A stretch of 64,000 nt of DNA from Euonymus europaeus (GCA_963580455.1 OY756960.1:26223238-26287237), one strand, 5' to 3'; shown: positions 1 through 11,384, numbered from the stretch's first letter. A program made the numbers and translations. The notes: generated by a model not told the origin, from the letters alone.

Positions 1-429
1 AACCCATAATTCAGTACCGGCACAGGAATACGACCATGGAGGGACAGTTTTATAGCTCGAGAAACAATCCGTATGAATACTTCTTCCACACCGGGAACAA
101 CAAAAACATTTATCGGCGGTTTCTTCAAAACAATAAGAACATACTTTGGATGAATCAACACGAACTAGACATTTCTTGCAAAGAAGGACAATACGCCACT
201 CGCTATATAGAACTTGAATTTGGTCCTTACCGGTGCAGACGTCAGCTCGGAATCCACAAGCATGGCATTGCGAAAGATTGGGCAAGTCTCTGGTCTTCCT
301 GCAGTTGTTGTAAGGCTGCTCCATTGCAGGAGGCTTCGGGCAGCCAGAGAGAAGCCGCTTGGCGGGCTTGATGACGTCGGCGGCAGCCTCCTGTTGGAGT
401 TCATTGAGGTGATGGTCTTTCGATTCCAT
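1..429 (-). CDS. Cysteine-rich PHD/RING-like zinc-binding protein, N-terminal part (runs off the window)
   Basis: The reading frame opens at an ATG at 427-429 and stays open for 143 codons to the window edge, so the gene continues to the left. The first 40 or so residues are polar and resemble plant proteins starting MESK. A cysteine-rich region follows, with paired Cys motifs CHAC, CKKC, CSYC and CSRC and then GRSIHTDC. This spacing of Cys pairs plus one His is typical of PHD or RING-like zinc-binding folds, so a nuclear chromatin-reader or ubiquitin-type role is possible, but the decisive C-terminal part lies outside the window. The open frame, plant-like start and ordered Cys pairs support a real gene. 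The exact family is inferred. No intron is visible within the part seen. Confidence 0.75.
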   Translation of the reverse strand, partial: MESKDHHLNELQQEAAADVIKPAKRLLSGCPKPPAMEQPYNNCRKTRDLPNLSQCHACGFRADVCTGKDQIQVLYSEWRIVLLCKKCLVRVDSSKVCSYCFEETADKCFCCSRCGRSIHTDCFSSYKTVPPWSYSCAGTELWV

Positions 430-915
430 TAGCTTCAAATTTCTGGGGAAATATGGTTAGGGTTTCAGGGAAGAAAGTAGCAGATTGCGAAATGAGACCT
501 CTGGATTTAACTCTTTCTGTTTCTGTACATAATAAAGAGAAAATAACTCATTTTCAAAAAAACAAAAAATTATGATATGAAGACTAACATTAAAATCCTC
601 ATTCATGGACTCTCTCTCTCTCTGACATTAAAAACAGACAAAATATGATTCAATTATATTTTTCATTGTTTATATGTCTTTTGTTGAATCCAAAGTATAA
701 CACAAGATGGTGTTAAAATGTTTAGGAATACAAGGTTGTATCTTAAGATTACCTAAATCACATGGGATGTCGAGATTTTTAACCATAAAGACACCGATTT
801 TACTTGATTTCTTTGAAACTACATGCATTTTCTGTCATGTTTTTTGTATGAAACAGTATTCTTATTCTAAAAGTTCCATTGCACCATTACTATCTATATT
901 AGCTTGTATGTTGGT

Positions 916-1569
916 TTTCAAGCGCGAGATCCCACATTCTATGCAGGATCCTGCGCTTGACTGAACTGCCAAATCATTTTTTTTTATTTAAAAAAAATGG
1001 GTTTACCCGACTTCCATCACAAACACCTTGACATTTGATTCCGTTAATCCATTTTCGACCTTCAATATGCATTTCCGCAACTAAGATAAAGAATTAATCA
1101 AACAGCTTCACTAATCTTTTTTAAAAAAAATATATGAATTAAAAAACACCCAACAACAAATTTAAGAGGTAAGAACCAAGCAAATTAAACTCAAAATCGA
1201 TCATTCACAACCTTGCATATTCATCTGCATTTTCCAGTTGAGAACCTAAACTAGAGTGTTTGTGTGAGGTCCTCGTTTGGACTTCGATTAAGACAGATCG
1301 GAATCAAAGGTGGGTTAAAACATATCGAAGGGGGGAATATCTGTAAACTCATTTGGGTAAAAGAGAATCTTGGGTCGGAATTGGTGTCGGTAAAGATCGA
1401 TCGCGATTTGATGGAGTAGAGTTTCACGAAGAAGAAGGAGAAGAGAGGGTGGTTAGCGGGTTGAATTTTTTTTATTTTTTATTTTTTTAAAAAAGATCTA
1501 ACTGTCCATTGGACGATCAAAGCGAGGGATCCAGCACGAAATGTGAAATGTGGGATCTCGCTCTTGAAA
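916..1569. mobile_element. Non-autonomous DNA transposon-like element with inverted terminal repeats
   Basis: Bases 916-938 and the reverse complement of 1547-1569 match at 22 of 23 positions (TTTCAAG[C/A]GCGAGATCCC then ACATT). Similarity continues more weakly inward: both arms carry GGATCC near a GCGCTTGA/CGCTTTGA motif followed by T/A-rich runs. The roughly 650-bp interior has no coding capacity and has a purine-rich segment near its right end. I could not see a clear target-site duplication, so the exact ends and the superfamily (Mutator-like is plausible) are uncertain. Confidence 0.6.
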
Positions 1570-1577
1570 GAATAATA

Positions 1578-1948
1578 AGGGCAACCACAGTAGTGCCAAA
1601 ACTAATGACCCAACAATTTGATTTTTGGATCATACTTCTACTACACAAAAAGTGGTCTCACATACTTATACACATCAACAAAACACATATTTTAATACAA
1701 CTACATCAACAAAACACATCTCTCAATACAATCTCATTAGTCACACCACTAATTTTTCATTCATCCCTACTTTTTCCACTAAAACTAATTATGAGTCTCA
1801 TCACTATTATCCAAAAGTTAAGACACATATTCGTCCATATCACCAAAACGCATCTCCTCAATACAATCACATTAACAAAACACATTTATCAATATAACCA
1901 CATCAACAACTAATGACCCATTATCTTTGACACTATTGTGATTGCCCT
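1578..1948. mobile_element. MITE-like element, about 371 bp
   Basis: Bases 1578-1600 (starting AGGGCAACCACAGTAGTG) match the reverse complement of 1926-1948 at 20 of 23 positions. A second motif, CTAATGACCCA, occurs in direct orientation just inside both ends (about 1602 and 1910). The interior is AT-rich with repeated ACAAAACACAT-like words. It starts 8 bp after the end of the 916-1569 element. No target-site duplication is evident, so the superfamily is not assigned. Confidence 0.6.
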
Positions 1949-3504
1949 GAGTTGAAGCTTAGTTTTCTTTTGCACTGTAAAATCAGTAATAATCATTGTA
2001 ATAGAGTGTTAACACAAATATGAGGCATAAAATCTCCAAATATGCCACACAATCTAAGTCCTATAAAATTAACCTATAAAAAGAAGTTTATGACAATAAC
2101 TTGCTGATAGAGTTAGACAGTTGATTACTTGAGCAGATAAACACATAAGAAGCTTATCATTCTTTACCAACAAGGATATACAATGAAGTACACATTAAAA
2201 TTACGGCATGAGAACTCAAATCCAGAAATGAAATGGAATTGGAATCCACAGGGATGTCTTTATACATGACCATATATCATAACCGTGCTACAACTAACTA
2301 GCTGATCTTTTAGTGTCTAACATCCTCTTATCAACTTTTTATCAATATCAATAATACCCATCCATCGAAGCAGAAGTCATTGCAGTCCCATGAATATGTC
2401 AATTCACCAATGCAATGAGTAGATAGGTTTACCTTGGCATTATAATAGAGACAAGATCAAGCATCATAATACATTCAAAAAACATAATGTGAAAAGTATT
2501 GCATAAAACGAACTTTCATCTTCAATCTCTCTCTGCTATGAACTTTAAAACTAGAGAAACAAGTTAAAGAGAAGGATGAAAAGGCATTAAAGCCAAATAA
2601 TCCATGTTCAACTATGAGTCAATCCAACAGGTATGACTTTCGTTAGGCTAAACTTGGAATGAGGGTTGGTTGTGGTTGTAAAGAGGAGGGTTTAGAGGAT
2701 AAGGTGTAAATTTAAGTACAAATACAATTACCATATATATTTTTATTTATTTTTTATTAATTAATGTTATGTTTATAGGATACAAATATAATTTTTCAAC
2801 ATAAATTAGCACTAATAACCGATGGTAACCCAAAAGTCCGACCCAAAAACAATGAATCGCGTCTATAACAGAATAAAGGGTGAGAAAGGAGAGAGAAAGC
2901 ACGAAATTCAACCATTTATAAGTATAGACAGATTACCATATAAATTACAGTAACTTTAACATTATTCAATAAAAAAGCTAATAAGTAAAAAAAATGAAAA
3001 ATAAAAATTTAGGTTATATATGATAATTCTATAATTATACTAATTCTATAATTATACTAATTCTAACTCACTTATGAATCTCAAGTATTTGAGTCAGATG
3101 AGATAATTCGTATATAATCTCGAATTCGAGCCCCCTCCTTTTCCCTCGTTTACTTTTGTTTTATAACTCGATTGATTATAAAATGTGCCTAGACTAGTTA
3201 TTTATAATTAATTGTTTTAAATAAGTTTTTTTAAAATAAAATAAAAAGTTTAAAAAACGTATTTCCTAATTCCTATCAAAAGGATATAATAATATTTTTA
3301 TTATGGATAGGTAAGAATCTGCCCTTTTCAAGTCCGAACAACGAACTTGTCACCCGACCCGGCCATTTATTAGCAGAAGCCAGAAGCAGTTGTTTTCGCC
3401 AGAAACCTAGACTCGGCGTTGCTCCTCAGCAGAATCAGCATCATATAGTTCCGAACTTTCTCGGCTGACTTTGTGAGTTACTCGCGAGTGAAGACAGGAA
3501 TCAG

Positions 3505-6500
3505 ATGGAAGAAAAACCACCGCGCTCCAGTCTCAAGCGCTCTTTCGTTGAAGATGATGAATCGGAACAACCCACTGCGTAATCTTACCTATATTCATAT
3601 ATGATGGCACTTTTTTGCTGTTGAATTATTTTAGGGTTTCTCTTAATTCCTATATAATCTTTCACAGGCAGAAGAGGGTTCGGTTTCCTAAGGGTAGGAA
3701 GGTGAAGCCGGGAGAGGAATCGTCCAATAGAAGCGTTGTGGAAGACGCTCCAAGCGACCCGAAGCAGGATCCGAACCAAGTTGCGAAGGAGCGTGCTAAA
3801 CGCCGTAACCAAATGACCACGGACCTCTTCATCGATGAAGGCGCAGGACTTTTGAACGACGTCACGGCTGCTGAAGTCTATTATGATGTGTGTAATTGAT
3901 TTCCTACTACTTTTTCTCTCTCTCTCTCTCCCTCATATCATTAATTCATTATGTTATTGTGTTGCGACTTGCGGCTTTAGCTAAGAATTCCATTCTTAGC
4001 TTATGTTTCTGTCACCGTTACTTTTTGATGCTGTAAATTTTTTGTTGTTATTGTTGCTGCCGACATTTTTGAGATCCTTTTGTTCGTGCAGTTATTTTTG
4101 ACATGAAATTTTCGTAGCAAGTGATTGGGATTTCTTTTGGCAGGATAATGATAACTTTGTTGAAGATGGAATACAAATAGAGCCGTTTAATCTGAACAAA
4201 GAGAGGGAAGAAGGTTATTTTGATGCAGATGGAAATTTTGTTGAATATGTCACTGATAAGGAAGCCAAGGTTGGTGGACATTATATCAAACTGCGGTGTC
4301 AATTATTTTACTGTTCAAAATTGTAGCTTTGAACTTGTTTATTGTGTTTAAAGGAATGTTCTTGCAGGATGCATGGATGGATAGTGTTGAAGTTGATCCT
4401 AGATATGCCGGACTAGCCTATGTGGGAAATGGATCAAATGATGAAAGTGATGTCCAGGACCTCTCTTCCGAGGACACTGCAACAATAAAGAGGCGTATTG
4501 CAAACTCGCTTGAACCAGAAGAAACGGTGAACTATCTCTGTTTCTTAATTCGGTAAATTTGTTAAGAGTACCACTTGTAATACTTTACGTTTAAACAAGA
4601 ATGAGACTGAAGCAAAACATTATCCAATAAGCACCTTGCTTTACTAACACGTTACATTTAGATTCCCTTCTGATGTTTATGAAATTTACCTACACAGTTG
4701 CAATACTTGATGAAAAAGAGTGAAATTAGTGGTCCATGTTTGAAGATGATTATTTCTGATTTACAATTTCATGCCACAACTCCCTTTGTTGTTTAGCAAG
4801 TGATTATACATGTTTCATCTTGGGGGTATTCTGTTAATTGTTTCTGTTTAATAGGTTTTACAAGCTTTGAGAAGGTTGAAGGGAACATCTAGTAATAGAA
4901 AGGAGAAAATGTCGGCTGAGACAAAGGTTTTATTTGACCAGCTAACTGAAGATGCTATGAAGCTACTGGAGAATGGTGAATACAGTTAAGTGTAATTAAT
5001 TTGGCTTAATGCTCGAAGCCTCTACCACCGGTTTCCTTTAGCCTCTAAACTCAGCTTCTAATTTTGGGGGATTTTGTCTAAGGTGTCGCATTCTATTTTT
5101 TTCTTTTCTGTGCAGCATATGTGTTGCTTACTTGCTTACTGGTTTGAGTTGCTTTCTACAGATGTATATCATGACAGGCAAGATGTTTTTGAGCGTGAGG
5201 CAGGTTGGTGTTCTACTTGGCCTTTTTCTCTTTGAGGTGCTTGTAGCAGTGAATTGTAGACTTGATTGTTTTCAATGCTTATGTATATCCTGCATATTTT
5301 CTTATATATCCACTTCTCTCGCTCTCTCTCTCTCTCCATGTAAAAGAGATTGTATTAAAGGCACCAAGCAGGTATTGTGCACATACAGAATGAGCTTCAT
5401 TACATAATGGAGTGATTTCATTGATGTCATGAATCCATCTTTTGCACTCGGTGGTTGTGCTACAAACTATTTCTTTCTTGGTCATGCATGAATTTGTAGA
5501 GCTAAAGTTTTTAGAGCCTCAATAAGATAGCTACGTGTTTTGCATTTTGTTGATAAAGGCTGTGCCTTGTGAGTTGATCCCTCTTTTTGGGTCATCAGAT
5601 TGGGAAAAAAGCTTTCATCATTTTTAGTGTTCATCGTTTGTTATCTATTTTAAATGATTCTTTTGTCAGTGGGGTCTGCCCGCAATGGAAATAGTGTGTG
5701 CCTTTGTGCCAGCACATAGATCGTTGTTGTGGCTTACTGGCAATGCTTGTTTTTCTTCCAGAAGGATATGAAAGACTAGCTAGAGCCAGAGGGAAGGGCA
5801 CATCTTCAAGTGCTGGCAATGAGGATGACTATAAGAAAGAATCGTTATCAAATTTACCGTATCCTGGATTATCGTCAATGCCTTCTCAGAACGCTACTGA
5901 TACTTCAGGCCCAATTGTATCTGCTACCGAAATATCTACCAATGTTACTGATACTTTTGATATGTTTGCGGAAGATAATGACAATGCCATCACAAAACCA
6001 TCCTCTGATACGGGTAATATGGTTTTTGGGTCAACTTCTAGTGTCAGTGAACAACAATCAGATGCCTTCAATTCAGTTTCGGAGAGTAGGTTTTTTATTG
6101 ATCGTGAGTTTCTTAGAGCTTTTCTGGATATATACCTTTATGATATCTTGATTAATTTTATTTTATGCTTTGTACTCTAATTTACAGTGGGAGCATTCCA
6201 AAGTGATTATGCATACGATGAATCTACTGGGTACTCTCTCCCCTCCCTCCCTTTCCCCCCTCTCTCTATACATTGTGAATTAGTTGTGGTTGATAGTACG
6301 TATTTTCTTAATTTTGTTATAGAGATTTAAATGAGGTTCAGTGGGATTGATTCACTTTTAAAATGTATACCTAGACTGAATTACTTTCTTTATAGTTTGC
6401 ACTTTCCCGTACAACTGAGGAGAAATTATGGACCCTACTTTTTGGTTGACTTCATATTTCAACTACAGTAGTCATTGGTGTCACATTGCATTTCAATAAA

Positions 6501-8968
6501 TTTTCTTGACAAATTCTTCTTAGCATGCAATGAAGTTGCATTGTTGGAGCAAGGTATTTACAATTCCATTGGAGGCATATTTTTCTGTGTTTGTTTTGTC
6601 GATAGTATTAAGTCCAACATTTTGATTTGTTGTTTTGACTTTCTGCAAGTTATTAAGGATGTTTTTGTTATCAAATCACGCTGAAAGAAATCTCTCTCAT
6701 CTGAATTGGCATTTGGCTTTTACTTATATTTTGAGTTAATGGGTCGGAGGCTTTTCTCCAAGCCTCGAACTACTATAACGACTTCAATCACCAAAACTAT
6801 TATTGATGTTATTGTCTTTTATAGTGATGACTCTTTTGGCTTTAGCCTTTGGTGTTATAATGATGGAGGTTATGATGTTGTTAGACCTTTTGGTTATCTT
6901 TGGATCTGTTTGTATCACTATGAAGTTGTGTTGGTACCCTTTTGGCCCTTTGTAAAAAGCGGGATGCTATTTCTGTCTGCAAAAACTCGTTTCAGCTTGC
7001 TTTTTTTTCTTCTTCGGCTAAAAAGCTCTAAATGAGGATTTGGTTTAATAAGAAAAGCAATAATATATATCTGAACCAATTTTTTTTAAAACTTTTATTC
7101 TCGATTTCTGTTTTAATTGTATTTATAATTTTCCTTCAGGTACTACTACAACGCCATTTTGGGCTATTATTATGACCCTTCTACTGGACTCTATTGCGCT
7201 GCCTCCACTGGTACCTGGTAATGTTCTTGTCATTTTACTACTTGGCAATTGGCATCTTACTATTTAAACCAATTGCTCCTTTCCTGTGTTTCTTTTAGCT
7301 TGATATGTTTTTTGCAATTTATTTACTCGATGCTAACTTGCCTTACACACTGAGGCAACAGTTATACGGTTCTGGTTAGACTAGCTTGCCATTTGAATGA
7401 TTAGGGAACAGAGCACCTTGACTTGTTTGATATTTTACATGCGGAGGACATTTTTATGTATATTCTTGGACTGCAGTTGGATTGGATCCTATATTTGAGG
7501 TTGGAGTACTGATGGATGGAAGGTGGGAATCAGAGTTTCCTTATCTTTCATTTTCTTTTAGAAATAAATTATTCCAACTACAATAGAACTCGCTAGACTT
7601 GTCCAGAATATTAATGATAATATATAGAATTTGTCAATGAGCATAGAGTAGTTTTTTTTTTCTTTTTATGGAGTATAGGGTATTATATATCAGTGGCAAG
7701 AAAGTGGAGGAAACATGACCTAGTACTCATGGGTTGAGAATCGGAGCTTTTCAACTCCAATCGGCAGACCATTGCTCAGACTGCCATTTATAATGAGAAG
7801 TGGAAGATAGAGTCCTTTGGGATGCTTCTGGTGGAGCAAAAATAGAATTTAAATCCTTCTATATGTTACTTGGAATTTGCAGGGGAAATACAGACTCTAT
7901 TTAATCCACTTTAGGAATAAAGCAGAGAGAAGGGGCATATCTGCACTTGGTATTTCTCAGTCTATTTGGCTTGAAGGGAACAAAGGTGATTTAGGTGATG
8001 CAGGCCCAACCCCACTAGCTCAATATTGGTCACATTGGGACTCACATCCATAGGCTTCAAAACACGTCATATTAGTTGAGAATGGTCTGCCTATATGGCC
8101 ATATAAAGTACCTCATGGCTTCCTACCTAGGCGATGTGGGATGGAGAAATGACTAGTCACCTTCCACTAAAGATGACTTGCATCAAAAGGAGCATTTGAC
8201 GAGCAGCTCTTCTCAGAGACATGGGAGTTATAAGATGTTTTTTGTGAATTGGTAGGGAAAGGCATGGAGAGTGTGTGTTACTGCTTCAATCTCCCAATAC
8301 AATTGTTAGGAACTCTTTGAAAGGTATTAAGCTTTTCACTTGTAGACAACATATTCACTTATGGGGTTAATTAAAAATGAGTTGAGAATTATTGGTTCAA
8401 ATCTTTTTTGAAGATTATTAGCATGTCTAAAGTCAAATAATCCGCGAGTCTATCACATTCTTAAGTTTTTGTTAGTTTCTGAATCCTGAAGGCCAACGGG
8501 GTTTTGAAGTTCCAAATTGATAATTATGCGCGATGATATATTTTTCAGTGCTGATCGAATATTGAACCAATATGCCTAAGGTAAGTTTTGGTACTTCAAA
8601 TGATGGCTTTTGAGGTTCATTGAAGTTTCTTTATTATTCCTTCATCTCTGGGAGCTTCACAATTTGAACTTACAACATTGAAGCTTTGGATAGGTTTGGA
8701 GCACTCTTTTTCTGTTATTTAGAAGTCTTGGACACAGGCCAGCTTTTGTGGTAGTAAGATGTGGACAAAAATAGTTCTGTGGATATTTCAATAGTTGGCA
8801 AATCTACTAATCGTAGTAGTATAATGAGATTTAATAGCACATATTATTGCTATATTTTCATTGGCTCTTTTCTAATACTATCTTTTGTTGCTTTGTTATA
8901 GGTACTCATTTAATGAAGAGACTGGCACATATGATGAAATTCGTGAGGCCGCATCTATCACAAATTGA
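3505..8968 (+). CDS. CD2BP2: CD2BP2/LIN1-type U5 snRNP-associated splicing factor with a C-terminal OCRE-like region
   Basis: Ten coding exons: 3505-3578, 3668-3887, 4144-4269, 4368-4526, 4855-4984, 5162-5203, 5762-6085, 6188-6230, 7140-7217 and 8902-8968. They join in frame to 420 residues. The N-terminus has the basic KRVRFPKG motif, followed by the acidic family blocks EGYFDADGNFVEY, DAWMDSV and EGYERLARARGKG that mark CD2BP2 (U5-52K, yeast Lin1). In animals and yeast this protein belongs to the U5/tri-snRNP and contacts the U5-15K protein. The C-terminus here is a tyrosine-rich repeat (YDESTGYYYN, GYYYDPSTGLYC, NEETGTYDEI) that resembles an OCRE domain. I see no GYF motif. Introns 8 and 9 are long, and intron 9 (7218-8901) holds transposon traces. 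The gene is convergent with the hyccin gene. Family assignment is strong; the role in plant splicing is inferred from homologues. Confidence 0.9.
7803..7880 (+). mobile_element. LINE ORF2 C-terminal remnant (weak)
   Basis: Inside the last intron of the CD2BP2 gene, frame +1 from 7803 reads EDRVLWDASGGAKIEFKSFY. This resembles the E-D-x-x-x-W ... G-x-F-x-V-K-S-x-Y signature found before the zinc-binding end of plant LINE-1 ORF2 proteins. It is short and isolated, and it could be chance. Confidence 0.35.
8003..8146. mobile_element. Degenerate LTR/TRIM-like terminal repeat remnant (weak)
   Basis: This segment of the last CD2BP2 intron contains, in order, GCCCAACCCCACTAGC, a TTGGGACTCACA-type word, GGCTTCAAAACACGTCA and GGCGATGTGGGATGG. 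From memory, the same order of words occurs in a very common plant terminal repeat ending in a 'GATGTGGGATCTCACA' motif. No partner repeat, primer-binding site or target duplication is visible, so this would be a decayed solo copy. Confidence 0.35.
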
Positions 8969-9689
8969 GGCCCAGGCACATTCACCGCAGAGTTTTGCAG
9001 CCTAAAGTTGAAAGTCTTGCAATGGATGATATCTCTGAAGATTTTAGTATTTGGCAAGAGGTTCAACTAGTTCTGTTGTTTGAAGAACTTATCTTTACAT
9101 CTGGTTATCTCAGTGCGGCTAACTTGAAAAGCTATGAAATAATCAGTCCTTTTGTGTGTGTGTGTGTGTGTAGAGGTAACTGCTTTGAATTTTCTGGCAC
9201 TGTTTTGACGACACAAGTACTATGAGCATGCAAAGGGGTAAGATGCAATATGTAAATTAACGCGTGTGCACTTTCTGTTTTTATTTTCTTCTGATAATAT
9301 AGATTTCCATGGCAACAATTCTTTGATTGCCCCTTAATGAGTTTTCCTTTAGTTAGATAGGTGTATGTTTATGCTCTTGTAGCACTTTCCCATCCCCTTA
9401 TTGCTTCTGTAGCACCTGATGCTTTTGGATTATTGTGCATTTTCTTGTTGAGAGAGAGAATTTTGATCAGATATACTCGACTCTTTTGCAATATACATTG
9501 TAGCCATGTGCGTGTGAGAATTCCTACATTGGAGGTATTCAACATTCTAGCAATAACAGTAAAAGCACCTTCTTGGAACAGAAATTATAGCCCAAATAAC
9601 AACCAATCGTCGATTCCCTATAAAGAGTCAACTAAAAGGAGCCACATAAAAGCATGAATCCATAACTATATGGAATCCATACCTTCCAA
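8969..9689. other. Convergent 3' intergenic region
   Basis: This holds the 3' untranslated ends of the CD2BP2 gene (+) and the hyccin gene (-), with a short (TG)n run at about 9155-9171. No further gene or RNA is seen. Confidence 0.6.
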
Positions 9690-10961
9690 TCACCTGGAAA
9701 CCAAGAGAACTTCTGGTTTCTTAGCTTTGCTAGGTGTGTTAACATTGGATCCAGATGCATTTGCTGCTGATGTAGGTTTGGCAGCAGCATTTGCCCTCTT
9801 ATTGAGCTGAATGAGACTCCGTGTAGCCAAAATTGCTTGTGGGTTGATATCATGGGAAGCTCGAGCATACAACCGCCTCACAGCCACTAATGCTGTATCC
9901 TTAACATCTTGTGAATTCAAAGGCCCCAACAAGCAATGCCCCAATATGCGCAGCATTGGCTGCAAAAGCTCCCATGGCAGCGGAATCCTAAGCCCCTTTG
10001 GCTCCACATCCTCTTCATTTTCATTGTCAATCCCTACTTTGCTCATCTTCTCCACTACAACATCCCCACTCTCACCATTTCCATTCTCCATGACCGCACT
10101 CTCCAAAAAATATCCAGCCATTTCAGTTTCATCATCCCCGTCAAACTCTTTCTCGCACAAGCAATCCTTCCCTGCCCAGGCGGTGGCGAATTTACAGAAC
10201 TCAACCTTAGACCAACTTGGAATCTGCGAGATCTGTTTGAAGTAACAATCTAGTGCAACCCCAACAATGGTGGCTCGCTTCGTTGACTTCACCGCATTCT
10301 GATGCTCAAGCGGAGGACAAAGGATCCCAACACAATGTCTGGGCTTGTCGGCAATGTTGGCGCTTTGCTTGTTGCGAGGAGTATGATAGAGTGACGGCTG
10401 GGAGAGATCGGGAATTTGGACAGTCATAGCCTTGCCTGCGCGTGACTTGGCCTCGGAGGAATATATAGCTAGAAGGACTGCTTCAAAGCCGACGAGAGAG
10501 GGAAGGGAGTGAGAAGAGGAGTCGGGGGAGTGGAGACGAGAGAGGTAGATACCTGAAATTAGAGGGAGAAAGGAGAGAACGATCAGGCGAAGATGAGGGT
10601 CATTGGAGAGGTACGTCTCGTAGAGCCACGGACAAAGCGGATCGGGACCGTTGCCGGAGTGAGGGGCAGAGAGAGCGGAGGAGAGGAGCGAGTAGGCGTC
10701 GCGGGAGGAGAGAAAGGAAAGCGCAGGGCGGTCGGAGTCGGCAAGGGTAGATAGAGGTAAAGAAAAAGAGGATGATAAAGACAGATCACTGAGGATTGAG
10801 GAGAGGGAAAGGATTCGAGAACGAGCTTTGGAGATGGATTCCCACCAAGAGTGCATCGGGTCGCTGGTGGGGGTTGTGGTGGTGGTCGTCGGGTGGGGAG
10901 TGGAAGTGGAGGTGGAGAAGGAGGAGGAGGGTGAGGGAGAATTGTTGACGTTGAAGTCCAT
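9690..10961 (-). CDS. HYC2: Hyccin-domain protein (HYC), plasma-membrane PI4-kinase alpha complex subunit
   Basis: A single uninterrupted frame of 423 residues starts at the ATG at 10959-10961. The first 35 residues are a low-complexity Ser/Thr/Pro tract. The hyccin (FAM126) domain follows, from WWESISKARSRILSLSSIL through CPWLYETYLSNDPHLRLIVL and GFEAVLLAIYSSEAKSRAGK to GLRIPLPWELLQPMLRILGH and ALVAVRRLYARASHDINPQA. Hyccin-family proteins are scaffold partners of TTC7/EFR3-type proteins that hold PI4-kinase alpha at the plasma membrane. In Arabidopsis the HYC1/HYC2 subunits do this for PI4K-alpha-1. The domain order and the intronless structure fit that family. The gene lies head to head with FabZ, 423 bp apart. 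Overlapping frames on both strands in this GC-richer stretch are shadows. Confidence 0.92.
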   Translation of the reverse strand: MDFNVNNSPSPSSSFSTSTSTPHPTTTTTTPTSDPMHSWWESISKARSRILSLSSILSDLSLSSSFSLPLSTLADSDRPALSFLSSRDAYSLLSSALSAPHSGNGPDPLCPWLYETYLSNDPHLRLIVLSFLPLISGIYLSRLHSPDSSSHSLPSLVGFEAVLLAIYSSEAKSRAGKAMTVQIPDLSQPSLYHTPRNKQSANIADKPRHCVGILCPPLEHQNAVKSTKRATIVGVALDCYFKQISQIPSWSKVEFCKFATAWAGKDCLCEKEFDGDDETEMAGYFLESAVMENGNGESGDVVVEKMSKVGIDNENEEDVEPKGLRIPLPWELLQPMLRILGHCLLGPLNSQDVKDTALVAVRRLYARASHDINPQAILATRSLIQLNKRANAAAKPTSAANASGSNVNTPSKAKKPEVLLVSR

Positions 10962-11384
10962 GGTCGATCACCGTGGAAACGAATTTGAGGAAAAGAAGGT
11001 TGGGGTTTTGCGATTTGTTTACCCTCCGGCTCCACTGGTAGTCCGTAGTTGTGCCGTGGCGGTGGAGTTTATTCAATGGGTCGGTGGATCCATGTTTTAA
11101 TAATTCGGGGAATTGTAGCACAAGCCCATGAAAAATATAGACTGGACCGCTTCCAATGGGCCTAACCCATAATTAGCTGCAGAAGAAACTGAGGTGCAGC
11201 AGCATTGAAATGTCCGTCGACCTCCTAAACAAAAAGCAGAACAAAGCCTCTCACCCACTGTCACGCACTCTCTGTGGCATCGTTAATCTCGCCGCCTTCT
11301 CGTTACATGGTATTTACCCACTGCATTACCCGCTAGACTCACCAGAGCTCAACCAACTTCGCTACCTCTTTCCCTCTCCCAACA
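10962..11384. promoter_or_regulatory. Shared divergent promoter region of hyccin and FabZ genes
   Basis: The two start codons are 423 bp apart on opposite strands, so this interval must contain both core promoters and both leaders. I see no strong TATA box in either direction, which fits housekeeping promoters. An open frame at 11210-11407 would overlap the FabZ start codon out of frame if transcription began upstream of it. Confidence 0.6.

Larger units (their letters stand above)
430..3504. other. Intergenic region with two inverted-repeat elements
   Basis: No gene is supported here. The region holds the presumed promoter of the minus-strand PHD-like gene (about 430-600), two adjacent inverted-repeat elements (916-1569 and 1578-1948), AT-rich sequence, a two-copy 18-bp tandem repeat near 3025-3062, and the promoter/leader of the CD2BP2 gene from about 3350. 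Short open frames at 1509-1913 are inside transposon-like repeat sequence and look non-coding. Confidence 0.6.

Noticed and set aside
1509..1913. 134-codon open frame (MDDQSEGSS...)
   Set aside because: It spans two transposon-like elements and consists of repeated His/Thr/Ile/Asn-rich words from ACAAAACACAT-type DNA. It resembles no protein family.
6706..7035. 109-codon frame inside CD2BP2 intron 8
   Set aside because: It lies between two well-supported coding exons, has no family similarity, and its aromatic-rich composition is typical of T-rich intron sequence.
10583..11035. Long Pro/Ser-rich frames overlapping the hyccin start on the same strand
   Set aside because: These are shifted frames of a simple Ser/Thr/Pro-coding repeat. 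The hyccin frame has the conserved domain.
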